Positions 45,841-54,988 of a DNA stretch of 64,000 nucleotides are shown here, one piece after another. Every line of letters starts with the position of its first letter. The first letter of the stretch is position 1. The notes under the pieces were generated by a model. That model worked only from the letters and a program-made list of their open reading frames with translations. It made no database searches and was not told the DNA's origin. Made by a program: the position numbers and the translations under genes. The stretch comes from Candidatus Bathyarchaeota archaeon (lineage in GTDB: Archaea > Thermoproteota > Bathyarchaeia > Bathyarchaeales > Bathycorpusculaceae): positions 45,759 to 109,758 of the forward strand of contig JAOZHZ010000021.1 of NCBI GenBank assembly GCA_026014615.1. The letters are read 5' to 3'.

Positions 45841-47055
45841 TTACTTCTTTAGAGAAGCAAGAAAAAGAGACATCAGGCTTTCGTTGGTTACGAGTCCAAA
45901 GGCACCGTTTTTAGCTGAGAATTCGTCGAAGCTTTGAACATCATCTGGTTTTGTCGATGGAAAATAAATCGTGAAGGGCACAGGATCCCTTGTGTGTGTT
46001 CCGACTTTAATGGGAGTTGGATGGTCAGGTAATAGAGCCACCCCGCAGGGTTCTTTTAACGCCTTCAGCAGTCTGCCTATTAGTCTTTGGTCTAAGTCTT
46101 CTATGGTCTTTACTTTAAGAGAGTAGTCTTTAACGTGACCTGCTTCGTCTGGAGCTTCAACGTGTACAAAAACCAAATCATTTTCTTCAAGCGCATTCAA
46201 CGCCGCATCGGCTTTACCCGCATAATTCGTGTCACTCAAGCCAGTTGCACCTGGAACGTTTATGACTTGCATATCTGCGTAGGCTCCGATGCCCTTAACC
46301 AAGTCCACCGCCGATATCACGGCAGCTTTTAATCCGTACTTTTCGCTGAATGACTGCATTGAGGGTTTTGGTCCTCCCCCCCAAGGCCAAATCATGTTTG
46401 CAGGGCGTTTTCCTGCTTTTATTCGGGCAACATTTACTGGATGGTTTTCGAGGATGGTTTTGGATTTTTGAATCAACATGTTTAGCAGTGTTGTGGCTTC
46501 TTTGACTTCAGAGGATTGGGGTTTTGGAAGCACCGTTGAGATTTTGGTGTCGATGGCGTCGTGCGGTGGAGTACAGGCTATGCTGCGAGAGTTGGGAAAA
46601 TTGCGCAGAATCAGGAAGTGTCTGTAATCCAAGCCAGAATAAAACTCGATTTCACAGGGTTTTCCGAAGGCGGAACTCAGGGCGCTTATTAGCTGTTCTG
46701 CTTCGGGGGTGGTTATGTGCCCAGCGGAGTAGTCAACTAATACGCCGTCTTTTTCGGTTATCAGGTTGCATCGGAATGCAGCGTCCTTGTCACTGAGTTT
46801 TATGCCTCTTGCGGGGGCTTCCAGTGGTCCTCTGCCAGTGCAGTAGATGTGGGGGTCGTAGTCGAGCAGTGAGAGTATGGCGGTTTCGGAGCCGGGGTTC
46901 AGGTCGTCTGGCACGTTTTTGATGAGACCGTTTCTGCCTTTTGCTGCTATAGCATCCATGTTAGGTTTGTGGGCTACTTGCAGGGGCGTTTTGTTATCTA
47001 ATTCAGGAACTGGATAATCCGCCATGCCGTCGCCTACAATCAGCAGGTACTTCAT
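45841..47055 (-). CDS. apgM: Cofactor-independent phosphoglycerate mutase, archaeal type
   Basis: Alkaline-phosphatase-superfamily enzyme that interconverts 2- and 3-phosphoglycerate. MKYLLIVGDGMADYPVPELD gives metal-binding Asp; the catalytic Ser is in LNPGSETAILSLL; later ligands in VHVEAPDEAGHVKD and LPDHPTP. The ATG at 47055 is chosen: GGTG lies 6 nt upstream and the length of 404 fits the family, while the frame remains open to 47292 without homologous sequence. Confidence 0.93.
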   Translation of the reverse strand: MKYLLIVGDGMADYPVPELDNKTPLQVAHKPNMDAIAAKGRNGLIKNVPDDLNPGSETAILSLLDYDPHIYCTGRGPLEAPARGIKLSDKDAAFRCNLITEKDGVLVDYSAGHITTPEAEQLISALSSAFGKPCEIEFYSGLDYRHFLILRNFPNSRSIACTPPHDAIDTKISTVLPKPQSSEVKEATTLLNMLIQKSKTILENHPVNVARIKAGKRPANMIWPWGGGPKPSMQSFSEKYGLKAAVISAVDLVKGIGAYADMQVINVPGATGLSDTNYAGKADAALNALEENDLVFVHVEAPDEAGHVKDYSLKVKTIEDLDQRLIGRLLKALKEPCGVALLPDHPTPIKVGTHTRDPVPFTIYFPSTKPDDVQSFDEFSAKNGAFGLVTNESLMSLFLASLKK

Positions 47056-47344
47056 TTGGTGCACCATTGCTGTTTGTCGTGATTGTTTTTGTATGTAAGG
47101 GTTTCTCTTGAATATTTGGTTGCTGTTGTCTGTCAGTTTTTCTGTCTGTTTTACCGGCACCATTTTGCTATGCACAATAACCAAGAGGTTTAGTGTTTGG
47201 TTCGAGTTTTGGTTTGCCGCATTTCTGGTGTGCCTGTTTGCGAATGCGAATCTTGCTTTAACATTTTTGGGTTGAAAATTCTTCAACAGCAACCTTCACC
47301 CCCCGTTTTCTCTGCAAAACTCTCCTGACCTACCCCCCTCCCCC

Positions 47345-47379
47345 TTTCTGCATAGAATTGCTATTAGGATCCAAATATG
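47345..47379 (+). repeat. Dispersed 35-bp intergenic repeat, copy 2
   Basis: TTTCTGCATAGAATTGCTAT followed by TAGGATCCAAATATG; 33 of 35 positions match the reverse complement of 265-299. Preceded by a pyrimidine run like copy 1. It is about 290 nt upstream of the apgM start. No protein reading fits both copies. Confidence 0.6.
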
Positions 47380-47560
47380 TCCGCGTTAGTTATTTTTCGC
47401 CATTTGCAACCATACATTTTCTCAGAACCCCCCGAACAAAACAGCACTCGTAAGGTTCTCTTAATCTGCTTTTGATCGCTGACACAAGCTAATCAAACAG
47501 AATACGTTTCTTGAGAAACTACAGATAGTAACGGATCTTACGTTAACAAAATAAGGGTTT

Positions 47561-47655
47561 ACTGGGGCTCTGGATTGGAAATCTCTAGGAGAGAACGTAA
47601 TGAAAAACCAACGAGCAAAGTTGGTAATCATTTCGTCCAGAGCCCACTCAGCCCC
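47561..47655 (-). ncRNA. Structured cassette element E2
   Basis: Outer helix is perfect here: GGGCTCTGGA (plus strand, near 47565-47574) with TCCAGAGCCC. Inner stem ACG-T-AATGA pairs with TCATT-T-CGT, and apical stem CCAAC/GTTGG closes a GAGCAAA loop. TAGGAGAGAA loop and ACTCAGCCCC tail are conserved. Ends 56 nt after the propeller copy 4 stop. Strand uncertain. Confidence 0.75.
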
Positions 47656-47711
47656 TCTGAAACGGTCCAATGCATACTTCCAAAAAAAGAAAGGTAGGGT
47701 GGTTTTGTTGT

Positions 47712-50288
47712 TTATTTTCGTTTTCTTAACAGCAGTATTGCTGCGGCTGCTACGATAACGATAACTGCTGCACCGATTGCAATGTAAGTCAACGTAGGCG
47801 TACCTGCACTGGTAGAAGGCTGAGGAGCCTCACTAGGTGAAGGCGAAACAGACTGCACAGGAGCGGGTGTAGAGGTCGTTGTTGAAGGCGCTGGAGTAAC
47901 TGGTGGCTGTGTTGGCTGTGTAGCGGGAGCGGGGGAGGCTGCGGTTTCTGAAACTACAAACGCGGTGCATGATTCGCTGGCGAAGTACGATTCAGAGCCT
48001 TCAAAGGTAGCAGTTACCATGTAAACGCCTGGAACTGGTGGCGTCCACTCAATCGCATAGTAACCTAAAGTATTGCTGGTTGCTGTGCCGATGTCTTGGA
48101 AGTTACCGTTTGGATCAATAGCAGTCAAATGTACTGAAACACCAGTTGCGTCTTTTGGCTTTGTCTGCTGCATATGCAAGTATTCCATCCAGGCTGTCAT
48201 GTCATCGTCGGAAATTGCCGGGGTGTCCTTGGCGCCGGGGGATTGGTCGGTTACTGTGCCTTCGATGAGTATTGTGGACTTCTCTGGAGCAACTTTTGGT
48301 GACGCTGCTACGGTAGTGGCGGTTTGTCCTTTGCCGAAGCAGTAGATGCGGTTGTCGTAGCCGTTGAATGTCACCATGTAGCCGTCGGCGATAGCCATGT
48401 TTTCGTACAATCCAGATATGTTCCAGATGCCTTCTCCTGTTTCTGTATCGACACAGTAAAGTGCTTCTCCAGTAGGCAAAGGCGAGCTAGGCGAGTGCTC
48501 ACCGGTGGATGCGTAAATTTTGCCGTCTGCAACAACAACAGAGCCCCAGAAAGGCCATGTGCCGTATACCGTTTCAAAGCCGCTGCTTCCAACATAGACT
48601 GTCCACATCTCTTTTCCGGTGGTTATGTTATAGCAGTGTATGCATCCGTCGTATCCAGTTGCAAAGAATTTACCGTATGCCATTGACGAGGCGCAACCGA
48701 TGGTTGTTTGGTACATGCCAAAATCGTTAGTGCCGTAAGGTTCAGAGACCCACAGTTGTTCTCCAGTGTAGGCGCTGTAGCCGTACCTCTGCATTTTTTC
48801 TTTCACCCATTCAGTGTAGACACCGTCCATTAGCATGCCCCAAATCGTGACACCTGTACTGACAATTGAATAGTCATACTGGTTTGTTCGATTGTGGACC
48901 CACATCTGAGCGCCGGTAGTTAAGTTGTAGCCAACATGCACAACAGTAACTGGTGTCGTGTCAAGTACTGAATACGCTAGTGCAATACCAGAGCCGACTT
49001 TCGCGAGACTTTGTCTGCCAGCTACATCAGGCACCGTAACATTCCACTCCATTCCAGTAGTAAAGTTGTATTTTCCGCCTACGGCGGGTCGCCATTGCCC
49101 AACTCCCCATGCTGCACTTGTTGGTGGTGAAATTGTAGTTGTTGAGTTCCATTTAGCCATCCAATTGCCATCACCAGAAAGCATGTAAATAATTATTGAT
49201 CCATCTTCGCCGATTACAACAGATTTACCGATAGCTCTCTCTGTAGGTACACCGTCAATGTCGAGTATCCACATTCCCGTTGAGGCATCGTACATTTTCC
49301 ATATGCTTCCGCTCGTTGACCATAAATACGGTATTGCCCCGTGCTGGTTCATTGATTCGTAGTCAAGGATTTGGCCCATGCTTATTGTTGTGTCATTCTT
49401 CCACCATAGCTGTTCGCCTGTTCGCAGGTCTACACAAGATACGCCTGACCAGGCAGATGTGGCAAGTCGGGTATTGTAGTAAAGTCGTCCGTTCATAATC
49501 ACTCGTGTACTGAATTTGTTCTCGTATGATTGTCCAGTGTAATAGCTTGTGGTACCGTAGTCTCCGCCGACTATACCTCCGAGGTCAAACTCGGATGTCC
49601 ACACTATGTGTGCGCTGCCTGGTGATGTAGTGTAAGGGTTAAAACCGCCGCCAGTGCCATAGAGCGGAGCGAATGATGCGTTATAGCTTGTCTGTAGCCA
49701 GTTTCCAGCAATTTTGTACCATCCACGGTTTTCAGCGTCTATAGGTCGGCTCCAGTAATCGGTTGGAATTGGCGTTTCTGGCCTCATTTCTATTGGTTCT
49801 GTTTGTACAGTAAGTGACACTGTAGAGCTTGCGCTGGGTTCATAGTAGTTGTCCACTTGTCCAAAGCCATATGCGTTTGTGCCATTAACATGTTGACCAT
49901 CAAATGTCATTTGGAAGTAGTAAGTACCTGTTTGGTCGGGGGTATATGTGGTGTATGAAGAGCCCACCGACTCTGACTCGAATGGCCCGAGGGTTTGTGT
50001 TGACCCGTCAGGTTTTGTTACGTCCAAGTTGAACATCCAATGGTCACCGACGTATCCTGAAGCTGTAGGGGGCGGCATGCTAAGCCACATGATGACAGTT
50101 ACGGGCTGGTTTACGCCTACTGGTGAAGGAGCAACTGTTAGAAAAGCAAACGTTTCTATATCCTTAGCATTAGCCATCGGCGTTGAGATTGTGAACATAG
50201 GAAGTGCTAGCAGCAGAATTAAAGCAGTCGCAGAAAGCATCAGTTTTCTTTGTGACCTAATTTGTTTAAAATCTACTGAGTTTATCAC
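47712..50288 (-). CDS. PQQ-like beta-propeller surface protein, copy 4
   Basis: An 858-residue protein from GTG 50288 with GGAGAGAGAAAT upstream. Signal peptide to about 40, Ig-like domain (PVGVNQPVTVIMWLSMPPPT, FESESVGSSYTTYTPDQTGT), propeller (IHCYNITTGKEMWTVYVGSS, LYCVDTETGEGIWNISGLYE), second Ig-like domain, a Pro/Thr/Ser linker of about 45 residues, transmembrane helix and RKRK. The first Ig-like domain lacks the AHDP motif seen in most copies. Divergent from the TrmB-like gene at 50512, with an inverted repeat at 50353-50369 upstream of its promoter. Confidence 0.87.
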   Translation of the reverse strand: MINSVDFKQIRSQRKLMLSATALILLLALPMFTISTPMANAKDIETFAFLTVAPSPVGVNQPVTVIMWLSMPPPTASGYVGDHWMFNLDVTKPDGSTQTLGPFESESVGSSYTTYTPDQTGTYYFQMTFDGQHVNGTNAYGFGQVDNYYEPSASSTVSLTVQTEPIEMRPETPIPTDYWSRPIDAENRGWYKIAGNWLQTSYNASFAPLYGTGGGFNPYTTSPGSAHIVWTSEFDLGGIVGGDYGTTSYYTGQSYENKFSTRVIMNGRLYYNTRLATSAWSGVSCVDLRTGEQLWWKNDTTISMGQILDYESMNQHGAIPYLWSTSGSIWKMYDASTGMWILDIDGVPTERAIGKSVVIGEDGSIIIYMLSGDGNWMAKWNSTTTISPPTSAAWGVGQWRPAVGGKYNFTTGMEWNVTVPDVAGRQSLAKVGSGIALAYSVLDTTPVTVVHVGYNLTTGAQMWVHNRTNQYDYSIVSTGVTIWGMLMDGVYTEWVKEKMQRYGYSAYTGEQLWVSEPYGTNDFGMYQTTIGCASSMAYGKFFATGYDGCIHCYNITTGKEMWTVYVGSSGFETVYGTWPFWGSVVVADGKIYASTGEHSPSSPLPTGEALYCVDTETGEGIWNISGLYENMAIADGYMVTFNGYDNRIYCFGKGQTATTVAASPKVAPEKSTILIEGTVTDQSPGAKDTPAISDDDMTAWMEYLHMQQTKPKDATGVSVHLTAIDPNGNFQDIGTATSNTLGYYAIEWTPPVPGVYMVTATFEGSESYFASESCTAFVVSETAASPAPATQPTQPPVTPAPSTTTSTPAPVQSVSPSPSEAPQPSTSAGTPTLTYIAIGAAVIVIVAAAAILLLRKRK

Positions 50289-50352
50289 ATTTCTCTCTCC
50301 ATTTATTTTAGTTCGTGATGCATACTTTAGTAAAAGTATTTAACACATCCCA

Positions 50353-50369
50353 GTAAGTCAACCGACTAC
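50353..50369. promoter_or_regulatory. Inverted repeat upstream of propeller copy 4 promoter
   Basis: GTA(A)GTC-AACC-GACTAC. Its centre is about 20 bp upstream of the TATA-like GTGTTAAATACT (minus strand, about 50335-50346). The same placement is seen before copies 5 and 6, with different arms. Candidate TrmB operator. Confidence 0.5.
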
Positions 50370-50511
50370 CAATATGTCAGGCAAATAATTTCAAAACCAA
50401 TCCAAATGCCATATTTCTAATGGCCCTAATTCTTTTTGCCAACTCGATATTCTTAAATAAAATAAGGGCTTAAAAAGGAAGCATCTAAAGGCAATTTAGA
50501 GGAGAGAAGAA

Positions 50512-51114
50512 ATGCAAATAGACGAGGCGGCTCCAACGATAGTTAAGTTGGGGTTAACATTCTTGCAGGCGAAAGTCTACTTGGCACTAGTCACGCTGGG
50601 TACTTCAACGGGAAGAACAGCGGCTAAAGTTGCCAAAGTTGCTTCACAAGACGTTTACCGCGTACTTGCTGAACTCCAAGAAAAAGGACTTGTGGAAAAA
50701 GTAATAGGAAAACCTAACAGATACAACCCAACCCCGATACAAGAGGGCATCTGCCTTTTATTAAAACGAAAAGCGAAAGAATACAAAGAAAACGAAAGAA
50801 AAGCTGAAGAAATTCTCGATGACTTTAAAAGAAAACAACAAGAAAACACGGAAAACAACGAATTTCAGTTTTTAATGCTAACAACAAAAGATGCAAACGC
50901 CCGCAAGATTCACGAGGGAACAAGCAGAATCGAAAGAGGTGTAGACGTTATTGATTCATGGGTCAGTTTTAAGTATTCTATTTTGATTTATGCTGAAGAA
51001 ATTGCCAAATGTGTAAAAAGAAAAGTGAAGGTCCGGTTTATCACCGACAAGCCCAAAGAGGGAGAGACGACACCGAAAATCTTCCAGACTTGGAAACAGA
51101 AAGGACAAGTATAA
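50512..51114 (+). CDS. TrmB-like regulator, frame ends early at TAA
   Basis: A 200-residue frame with the TrmB N-terminal wHTH (VKLGLTFLQAKVYLALVTLG, ASQDVYRVLAELQEKGLVEK), a coiled coil rich in Lys/Glu, and part of the effector domain. It has an AGAGGAGAGAAGA ribosome site and a CTTAAATAAAA promoter. The frame stops at TAA 51112-51114, yet continues in register for 66 more codons; with them it would match the 263-268-residue paralogues. Divergent from propeller copy 4. Confidence 0.82.
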   Translation: MQIDEAAPTIVKLGLTFLQAKVYLALVTLGTSTGRTAAKVAKVASQDVYRVLAELQEKGLVEKVIGKPNRYNPTPIQEGICLLLKRKAKEYKENERKAEEILDDFKRKQQENTENNEFQFLMLTTKDANARKIHEGTSRIERGVDVIDSWVSFKYSILIYAEEIAKCVKRKVKVRFITDKPKEGETTPKIFQTWKQKGQV

Positions 51115-51315
51115 CTAAGACACATACCGACTAACCCTCCAACCTCAATAAGAATCGAAGATGGAAAACAAGTGGCTCTGCAGATTGTTCCAGCAAAACA
51201 CGCGTTAGAGGCAGCAAATTTGTTTTCAGATAACCCATGTCTTGTCGCGGCACTTCAGAATTACTTCGAAGTATTATGGAGTGAAGCAACTGAAGATAAA
51301 ATGCCGATGTACTAA
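51115..51315 (+). pseudogene. C-terminal remainder of the TrmB-like gene after an in-frame TAA
   Basis: Same frame as 50512-51114, open from the TAA to a second TAA at 51313-51315. LQIVPAKHALEAANLFSDNP and CLVAALQNYFEVLW correspond to the FLEGTHLLSNNPRLVRLAQG and YFNHLL end of the paralogues. No start codon with a ribosome site precedes it. So the gene has acquired a nonsense codon, or the base is an error. Confidence 0.75.
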
Positions 51316-51649
51316 GTATTCTGAGTTTAAAAGGTAGCCTGAAACTTTGATTGAAGCGTATTAAAGTACAGGCTCTTTAGTAAATGCACCAAGTTCACGA
51401 AAAAGCACATAACAACTATTTATTTGAATTCATGGTTTAATGGAGGCTAAAGTGCATTCAGTGCATTAAGATTTCTTTGAAAGTTCTCAGATAAGGGCAC
51501 TGGGGCTCCGGAACGGAAATAGGGGAAAGGGAATGAATACCCACATAGTAGGTGGAAGATCATTCACTAGAGCCCAATCAGCCCATTCACGGTCACTACA
51601 TTAGTTACATGAAAAAGAAAAGGGGAAAAGTTGGGTGGGGCTGCATCAT
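51316..51649. other. Intergenic region with element E3
   Basis: After the TrmB remnant come about 180 bases with no feature I recognise, then element E3, then 65 bases to the stop of the broken propeller copy 5. On the minus strand the latter holds CCCCTTTTCTTTTTCATG, a probable terminator. Confidence 0.5.
51499..51584 (-). ncRNA. Structured cassette element E3 (diverged)
   Basis: Keeps the plan but not the sequence: GGGGCTCCGG with CTAGAGCCC, inner stem GAATGA (51531-51536) with TCATTC (51560-51565), apical stem CCAC/GTGG, loop AGGGGAAAGG in place of AGGAGAGAA, tail AATCAGCCC. Five of six inner base pairs are retained by matched changes. Ends 65 nt from the stop of the broken propeller copy 5. 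Confidence 0.6.
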
Positions 51650-53500
51650 TTATTTACGTTTTCTTAGTACGAGAACAGCGGCTGCAACAACGATGACGAC
51701 AACTGCTGCGCCTATAGCAAGGTAGGTTATTGTTGAGACACTTATAGTTGTAGATGGCGGAGGAGCCTCGCTGGGCAAGGGTTGAGTTGGGGCTACAACT
51801 GGAGCAGCAGCAACTTCTGAGACCACAAAAGAAGTTCCAGCCTCACTACCATAGTAGGATTTGGTACCTTCGAACTGTGCTGTCACGGTGTACAATCCGG
51901 TCACGGGTGGAGCCCATAAGATGGCAAAGTTGCCTAGTTCGTCACTGGTTACTGTGCCTATTTCCTGAACGTTACCATTTGGGTCAACTGCGGTCAGATG
52001 TACTGGTACGCCGGTTACGTCGGTTGGTTTTGTAAACTGTTTGTAAACGCACAGCATCCAATCACTCATGCACTCGTCAGATACAGCTGGAACGCCGTTG
52101 GGAAATCGAGCCGTCAAGGCATATTCTTCTGTGCCAGGAGAAATATCAACTACGGTACCTCGTAATACTAAGCTTTCACCTGCTGCAACAGCGGTCATTG
52201 GTGCGTCGATAGTGGTTGCGCTGGGTCCTTTACCTATTGCATAAATCCGCTGGTCGTATGTGTCCATTGTAGCTATTATGCTATCCCCTATGATTGCACG
52301 TCCACCCCATCGTGTTTGACGGAACATGCCATCTACTGTCCAGATTTCTTCTCCGGTTTCTGCGTCAAGACAAATGAATGGTGCACCACGCGGTCGGGGG
52401 TCAATGGCTGAGTGCTCGTAGTGTCCGAAATAGACTTTTCCGTCTGTGATGAACAAGGGTCGTAGCCACCATGTGTTTGCCCACAAGATTTCTGTGTACG
52501 TGTCGTTAGCCTCGTATGTCCATAACCGTTTGCCGGTCTTCACGTCGTAGCAGTAGACTATGCCGCCCACACTTGCTGAATAGAGTTTTCCGTAAGCGAT
52601 AACCCTAGCACCCGCTTTAGTGTCGTCTAACGCATCCAAATAGTACTGTGATTCGGTTGGTCCCCACATGTATTCACCGGTTGATAAACTGAAACCGTAG
52701 TTTTGGCAAGTTTCCTTTGAAAACAAAACCCCAACGTCGTCGTCTTGACTCGAAGTCATCCATTGTACAGTTTGGTTACCTGAAATCCACTCCTGTGGCG
52801 CATTCCACGTGTTGTCGTATAGCAAAGTTCCTTCTTTACCAAGCTCTAAGCTTAAGCCCCACAGTCTCACTGCTGAAGAGGTTATTTGTGCACCTACAAC
52901 TTTGTCAGCGTAGTAAGTTGCTACGACACTACCAGGTAAGTCTGTCGGAATTGTTACGTTCCATTGGATTCCACGTGAAGCAGGGAAAACTCGCGGATAG
53001 TCCGTCGTGTCTAAGTACCGACCCCAACTGCCGTCTTGGCTACTGCCTGTGTCTTGCGGATTGACAGATTTTGTTGAGTTCCACAGAGCCATCGAGCCTG
53101 AATTTAGGTCAACAGTGTATCTGTAGATTTCGCCTTTTGGACCGTAAACGTTACTGCCAGAGGGTACATCAGTCACTCTATAAGCCCAGTCTCCAGTAAA
53201 AGCATCATACGCATCCCATGTACTACCGTTAGTCGCCCACAAGTAGGTGTAAACGCCATGCACATTGAATGCGTCCCAATAGAATGTTTGACCAAACGAA
53301 AGGCTTTGAACACCGCCGTCAGGATTAACTAAAGCTTTAGACCACAGCACTTCACCGGTATGTAAGTCAACTGCAATGACTTCTTGAGAGTCTATAGATA
53401 CGCTTCCTCTACCTTGCGCGTTGATTTTGTTGTAATAGAGTACTCCGTTGATTATCACTGAGGAAGAGAATTTGCCTTCGTATGCATCGCCCATTTCCAT
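51650..53500 (-). pseudogene. PQQ-like beta-propeller surface protein, copy 5, C-terminal part
   Basis: Frame of 616 residues covering the propeller (IVYCYDVKTGKRLWTYEAND), the second Ig-like domain (VPAVSDECMSDWMLCVYKQF), a short linker, transmembrane helix and RKRK. In the same frame, VGGELDGHS precedes the first Met, matching the VVGG segment of intact copies. The signal peptide and first Ig-like domain are in another frame upstream. About 150 residues between them are missing, so this copy is broken by a deletion plus a frameshift. Confidence 0.8.
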
Positions 53501-53526
53501 TGAGTGCCCATCAAGTTCTCCACCTA

Positions 53527-53865
53527 CTAAACGGCGCCTGTTCCCCCAGTTAGGTCGGTTGTGAACGGTCCTAAGGTCTCCTTAGAGCCATCGGGTTTTG
53601 TTACGTCCACAGTTAGACCCGTCCAAGGACCTTGTTGCCAATTTGAAGCATCTGTAATTCCCACATGTAAAAGAACTTCTTGACCAACACCAGCAGGGTT
53701 AGGTAGAGCACCAATGTAAGCATAGGTTTGCTTCTGAACCTGCTGCGCGGTAGCAGTTGGCAAAGCAATAATAGGCATTGCGATAGCTATCAACAGAATC
53801 ACTGCAATAACTTTCGATGCGTGTAGCGGTCGAATTTTCGATTCTTTGAAATATGTTATAGACAT
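53527..53865 (-). pseudogene. PQQ-like beta-propeller surface protein, copy 5, N-terminal part
   Basis: Encodes the signal peptide (VIAVILLIAIAMPIIALPTA) and the beginning of the first Ig-like domain (PAGVGQEVLLHVGITDASNW, DGSKETLGPFTTD), then stops at two consecutive TAG codons. The start is the ATG at 53865 after GGAGAGAG; a TTG at 53880 overlaps that site. Promoter TTATAAC near 53910-53919 and an upstream inverted repeat remain. It could still make a short secreted fragment. Confidence 0.8.
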
Positions 53866-53924
53866 TTTGTCTCTCTCCAAATTCTATGTTTCTAGATGTA
53901 GACTCAAACGTTATAAAAACAAGC

Positions 53925-53941
53925 GAGTGATTGCTCCACTC
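53925..53941. promoter_or_regulatory. Inverted repeat upstream of propeller copy 5 promoter
   Basis: GAGTG-ATTGCTC-CACTC. The centre is about 20 bp upstream of the TATA-like TTTTTATAAC box (minus strand). Same 7-nt spacer and placement as the repeat before copy 6. Candidate operator for the TrmB protein encoded at 54017-54808. Confidence 0.55.
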
Positions 53942-54016
53942 ACACAAAAATCGCCATATAAATAATCGAATGAAAAATTAGTTGTGTAATTGAGCATAAA
54001 TTATCGCATAAACACT

Positions 54017-54808
54017 TCAGATCATTGGTAGCTTCACCGATATTGAGGTACTCAACAAATGATTGAAGTAGCCTTGAGCCAATCTGACAAGACGAGGATT
54101 ATTTGATAGTAGATGAGTGCCCTCAAGAAAAATGAAACGTTCCGAGGTATTTATCCAAACCTCAGTGTCGCCTATTATAACAACAGGAACAATAGCAGAA
54201 TTAGTCGTGTACATTAGCGTGAAATTTGGATGTGACTCTAATTCTTTCAAAAGTTTGGTTACAAAAATATCTTCTACGGGAGCATCCACAATAAACCTAA
54301 CTTTTGCTCCGCTCTCAATGAAATTCCAAAGTATATCTTCTAAAACTCTGGTGGACTTCCTAGAACCACATAAACGTGAAACCACATCAACGGGTCTTTC
54401 TGGGCTGGAAGCGTGCCGAATACTGTCTAAAATCATTTCAGGCTTAGAAGCTAATAACATATACTCCTCTTTACTCGTTCCAACATTCTCGATTTTCTTT
54501 TTCTGAAACCGCTTGATATCCTGTTCCAGCTCACAAACTTCAGTTTTCCTACGTAAAAGCAAAACCGACAACAAATCAGATACAGGAACCGCTTTAAATT
54601 CAGTCGGATTAACAATTATTCTGTGAACAAAACCCTGTTTCTCAAGCCGAGAAATTACCCTGTAGGTTTCCCCCCGGTCTATCTGTGCAACCTTCAATAG
54701 ATTATGCACGCAAGATTGCCCCAGATAAACAAGGCCCAAGTAAACCTTAGCCTGCGAGCTGGTAAAACCAAGGCGTGTAAGTAATTTTAGATCTTTATCT
54801 TCAAACAA
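54017..54808 (-). CDS. TrmB-like regulator B
   Basis: A 263-residue TrmB-family protein: wHTH LTRLGFTSSQAKVYLGLVYL and ETYRVISRLEKQGFVHRII, helical linker, then effector domain with VIIGDTEVWINTSERFIFLE. TrmB proteins bind sugars or other ligands and repress or activate surface and transport genes. TTG start, GGAGATGG site. Lies 151 nt upstream of the broken propeller copy 5 on the same strand, and 36 nt after element E4. Confidence 0.85.
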   Translation of the reverse strand: MFEDKDLKLLTRLGFTSSQAKVYLGLVYLGQSCVHNLLKVAQIDRGETYRVISRLEKQGFVHRIIVNPTEFKAVPVSDLLSVLLLRRKTEVCELEQDIKRFQKKKIENVGTSKEEYMLLASKPEMILDSIRHASSPERPVDVVSRLCGSRKSTRVLEDILWNFIESGAKVRFIVDAPVEDIFVTKLLKELESHPNFTLMYTTNSAIVPVVIIGDTEVWINTSERFIFLEGTHLLSNNPRLVRLAQGYFNHLLSTSISVKLPMI

Positions 54809-54844
54809 TTATATCCATCTCCAGCTAGACTCAAGGTTGGGTGT

Positions 54845-54931
54845 GCTGGGGCTCTGGACGCAAATTAGGAGAGAAGGAATGAAAAACCAACGAGCAAGTT
54901 GGAAATCATCCACCAAAGCCCACTCAGCCCC
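54845..54931 (-). ncRNA. Structured cassette element E4
   Basis: Outer helix GGGCT-C-TGG with CCA-A-AGCCC, one C/A mismatch on the plus strand that becomes a G-U pair on the minus strand. Inner stem GGA(A)TGA/TCATCC, apical stem CCAAC/GTTGG with loop GAGCAA. Identical to E5 over the 101 bases 54831-54931. Ends 57 nt from the propeller copy 6 stop. On the plus strand an SD-ATG pair would open a short frame MKNQRASWKSSTKAHSAP, judged not to be conserved as protein. Confidence 0.75.
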
Positions 54932-54988
54932 TGTTTTTTCAAGTATTCAATTTGTAACAAAAAAAAGAAGAGTGTTTTGGTTTGGTTT

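Larger units (their letters stand above)
47056..47711. other. Intergenic region holding repeat copy 2 and element E2
   Basis: Between apgM and propeller copy 4. From left: apgM promoter region, a C-rich run at about 47325-47345, the 35-bp dispersed repeat at 47345-47379, about 180 bases with nothing I can identify, then element E2 and a poly-T tract on the minus strand (CTTTCTTTTTTTGG at about 47681-47694), which is a likely terminator for propeller copy 4. Confidence 0.5.

Noticed and set aside
47056..47292. Upstream extension of apgM to 47292
   Set aside because: The extra 79 codons read as low-complexity, and the ATG at 47055 with GGTG upstream gives the normal length and N-terminus.
16849..51114. 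Reassignment of TAA to an amino acid because two genes have in-frame TAA
   Set aside because: Many normal genes in the window end with TAA at the expected length, so TAA is still a stop here.
54841..54931. Rho-independent style terminator function for the elements
   Set aside because: A T-run follows the helix only in E4 on the plus strand; the other copies lack it, and on the minus strand the T-runs precede the element.
54881..54960. Short peptide gene (MKNQRASWKSSTKAHSAP) opened by SD and ATG in elements E4, E5 and E2
   Set aside because: The frame shifts in E6, the ATG is replaced by ATC in E1 with a compensatory change in the opposite strand of the stem, and substitutions follow base pairing, not codons. 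Peptide expression is not excluded but is not what is conserved.
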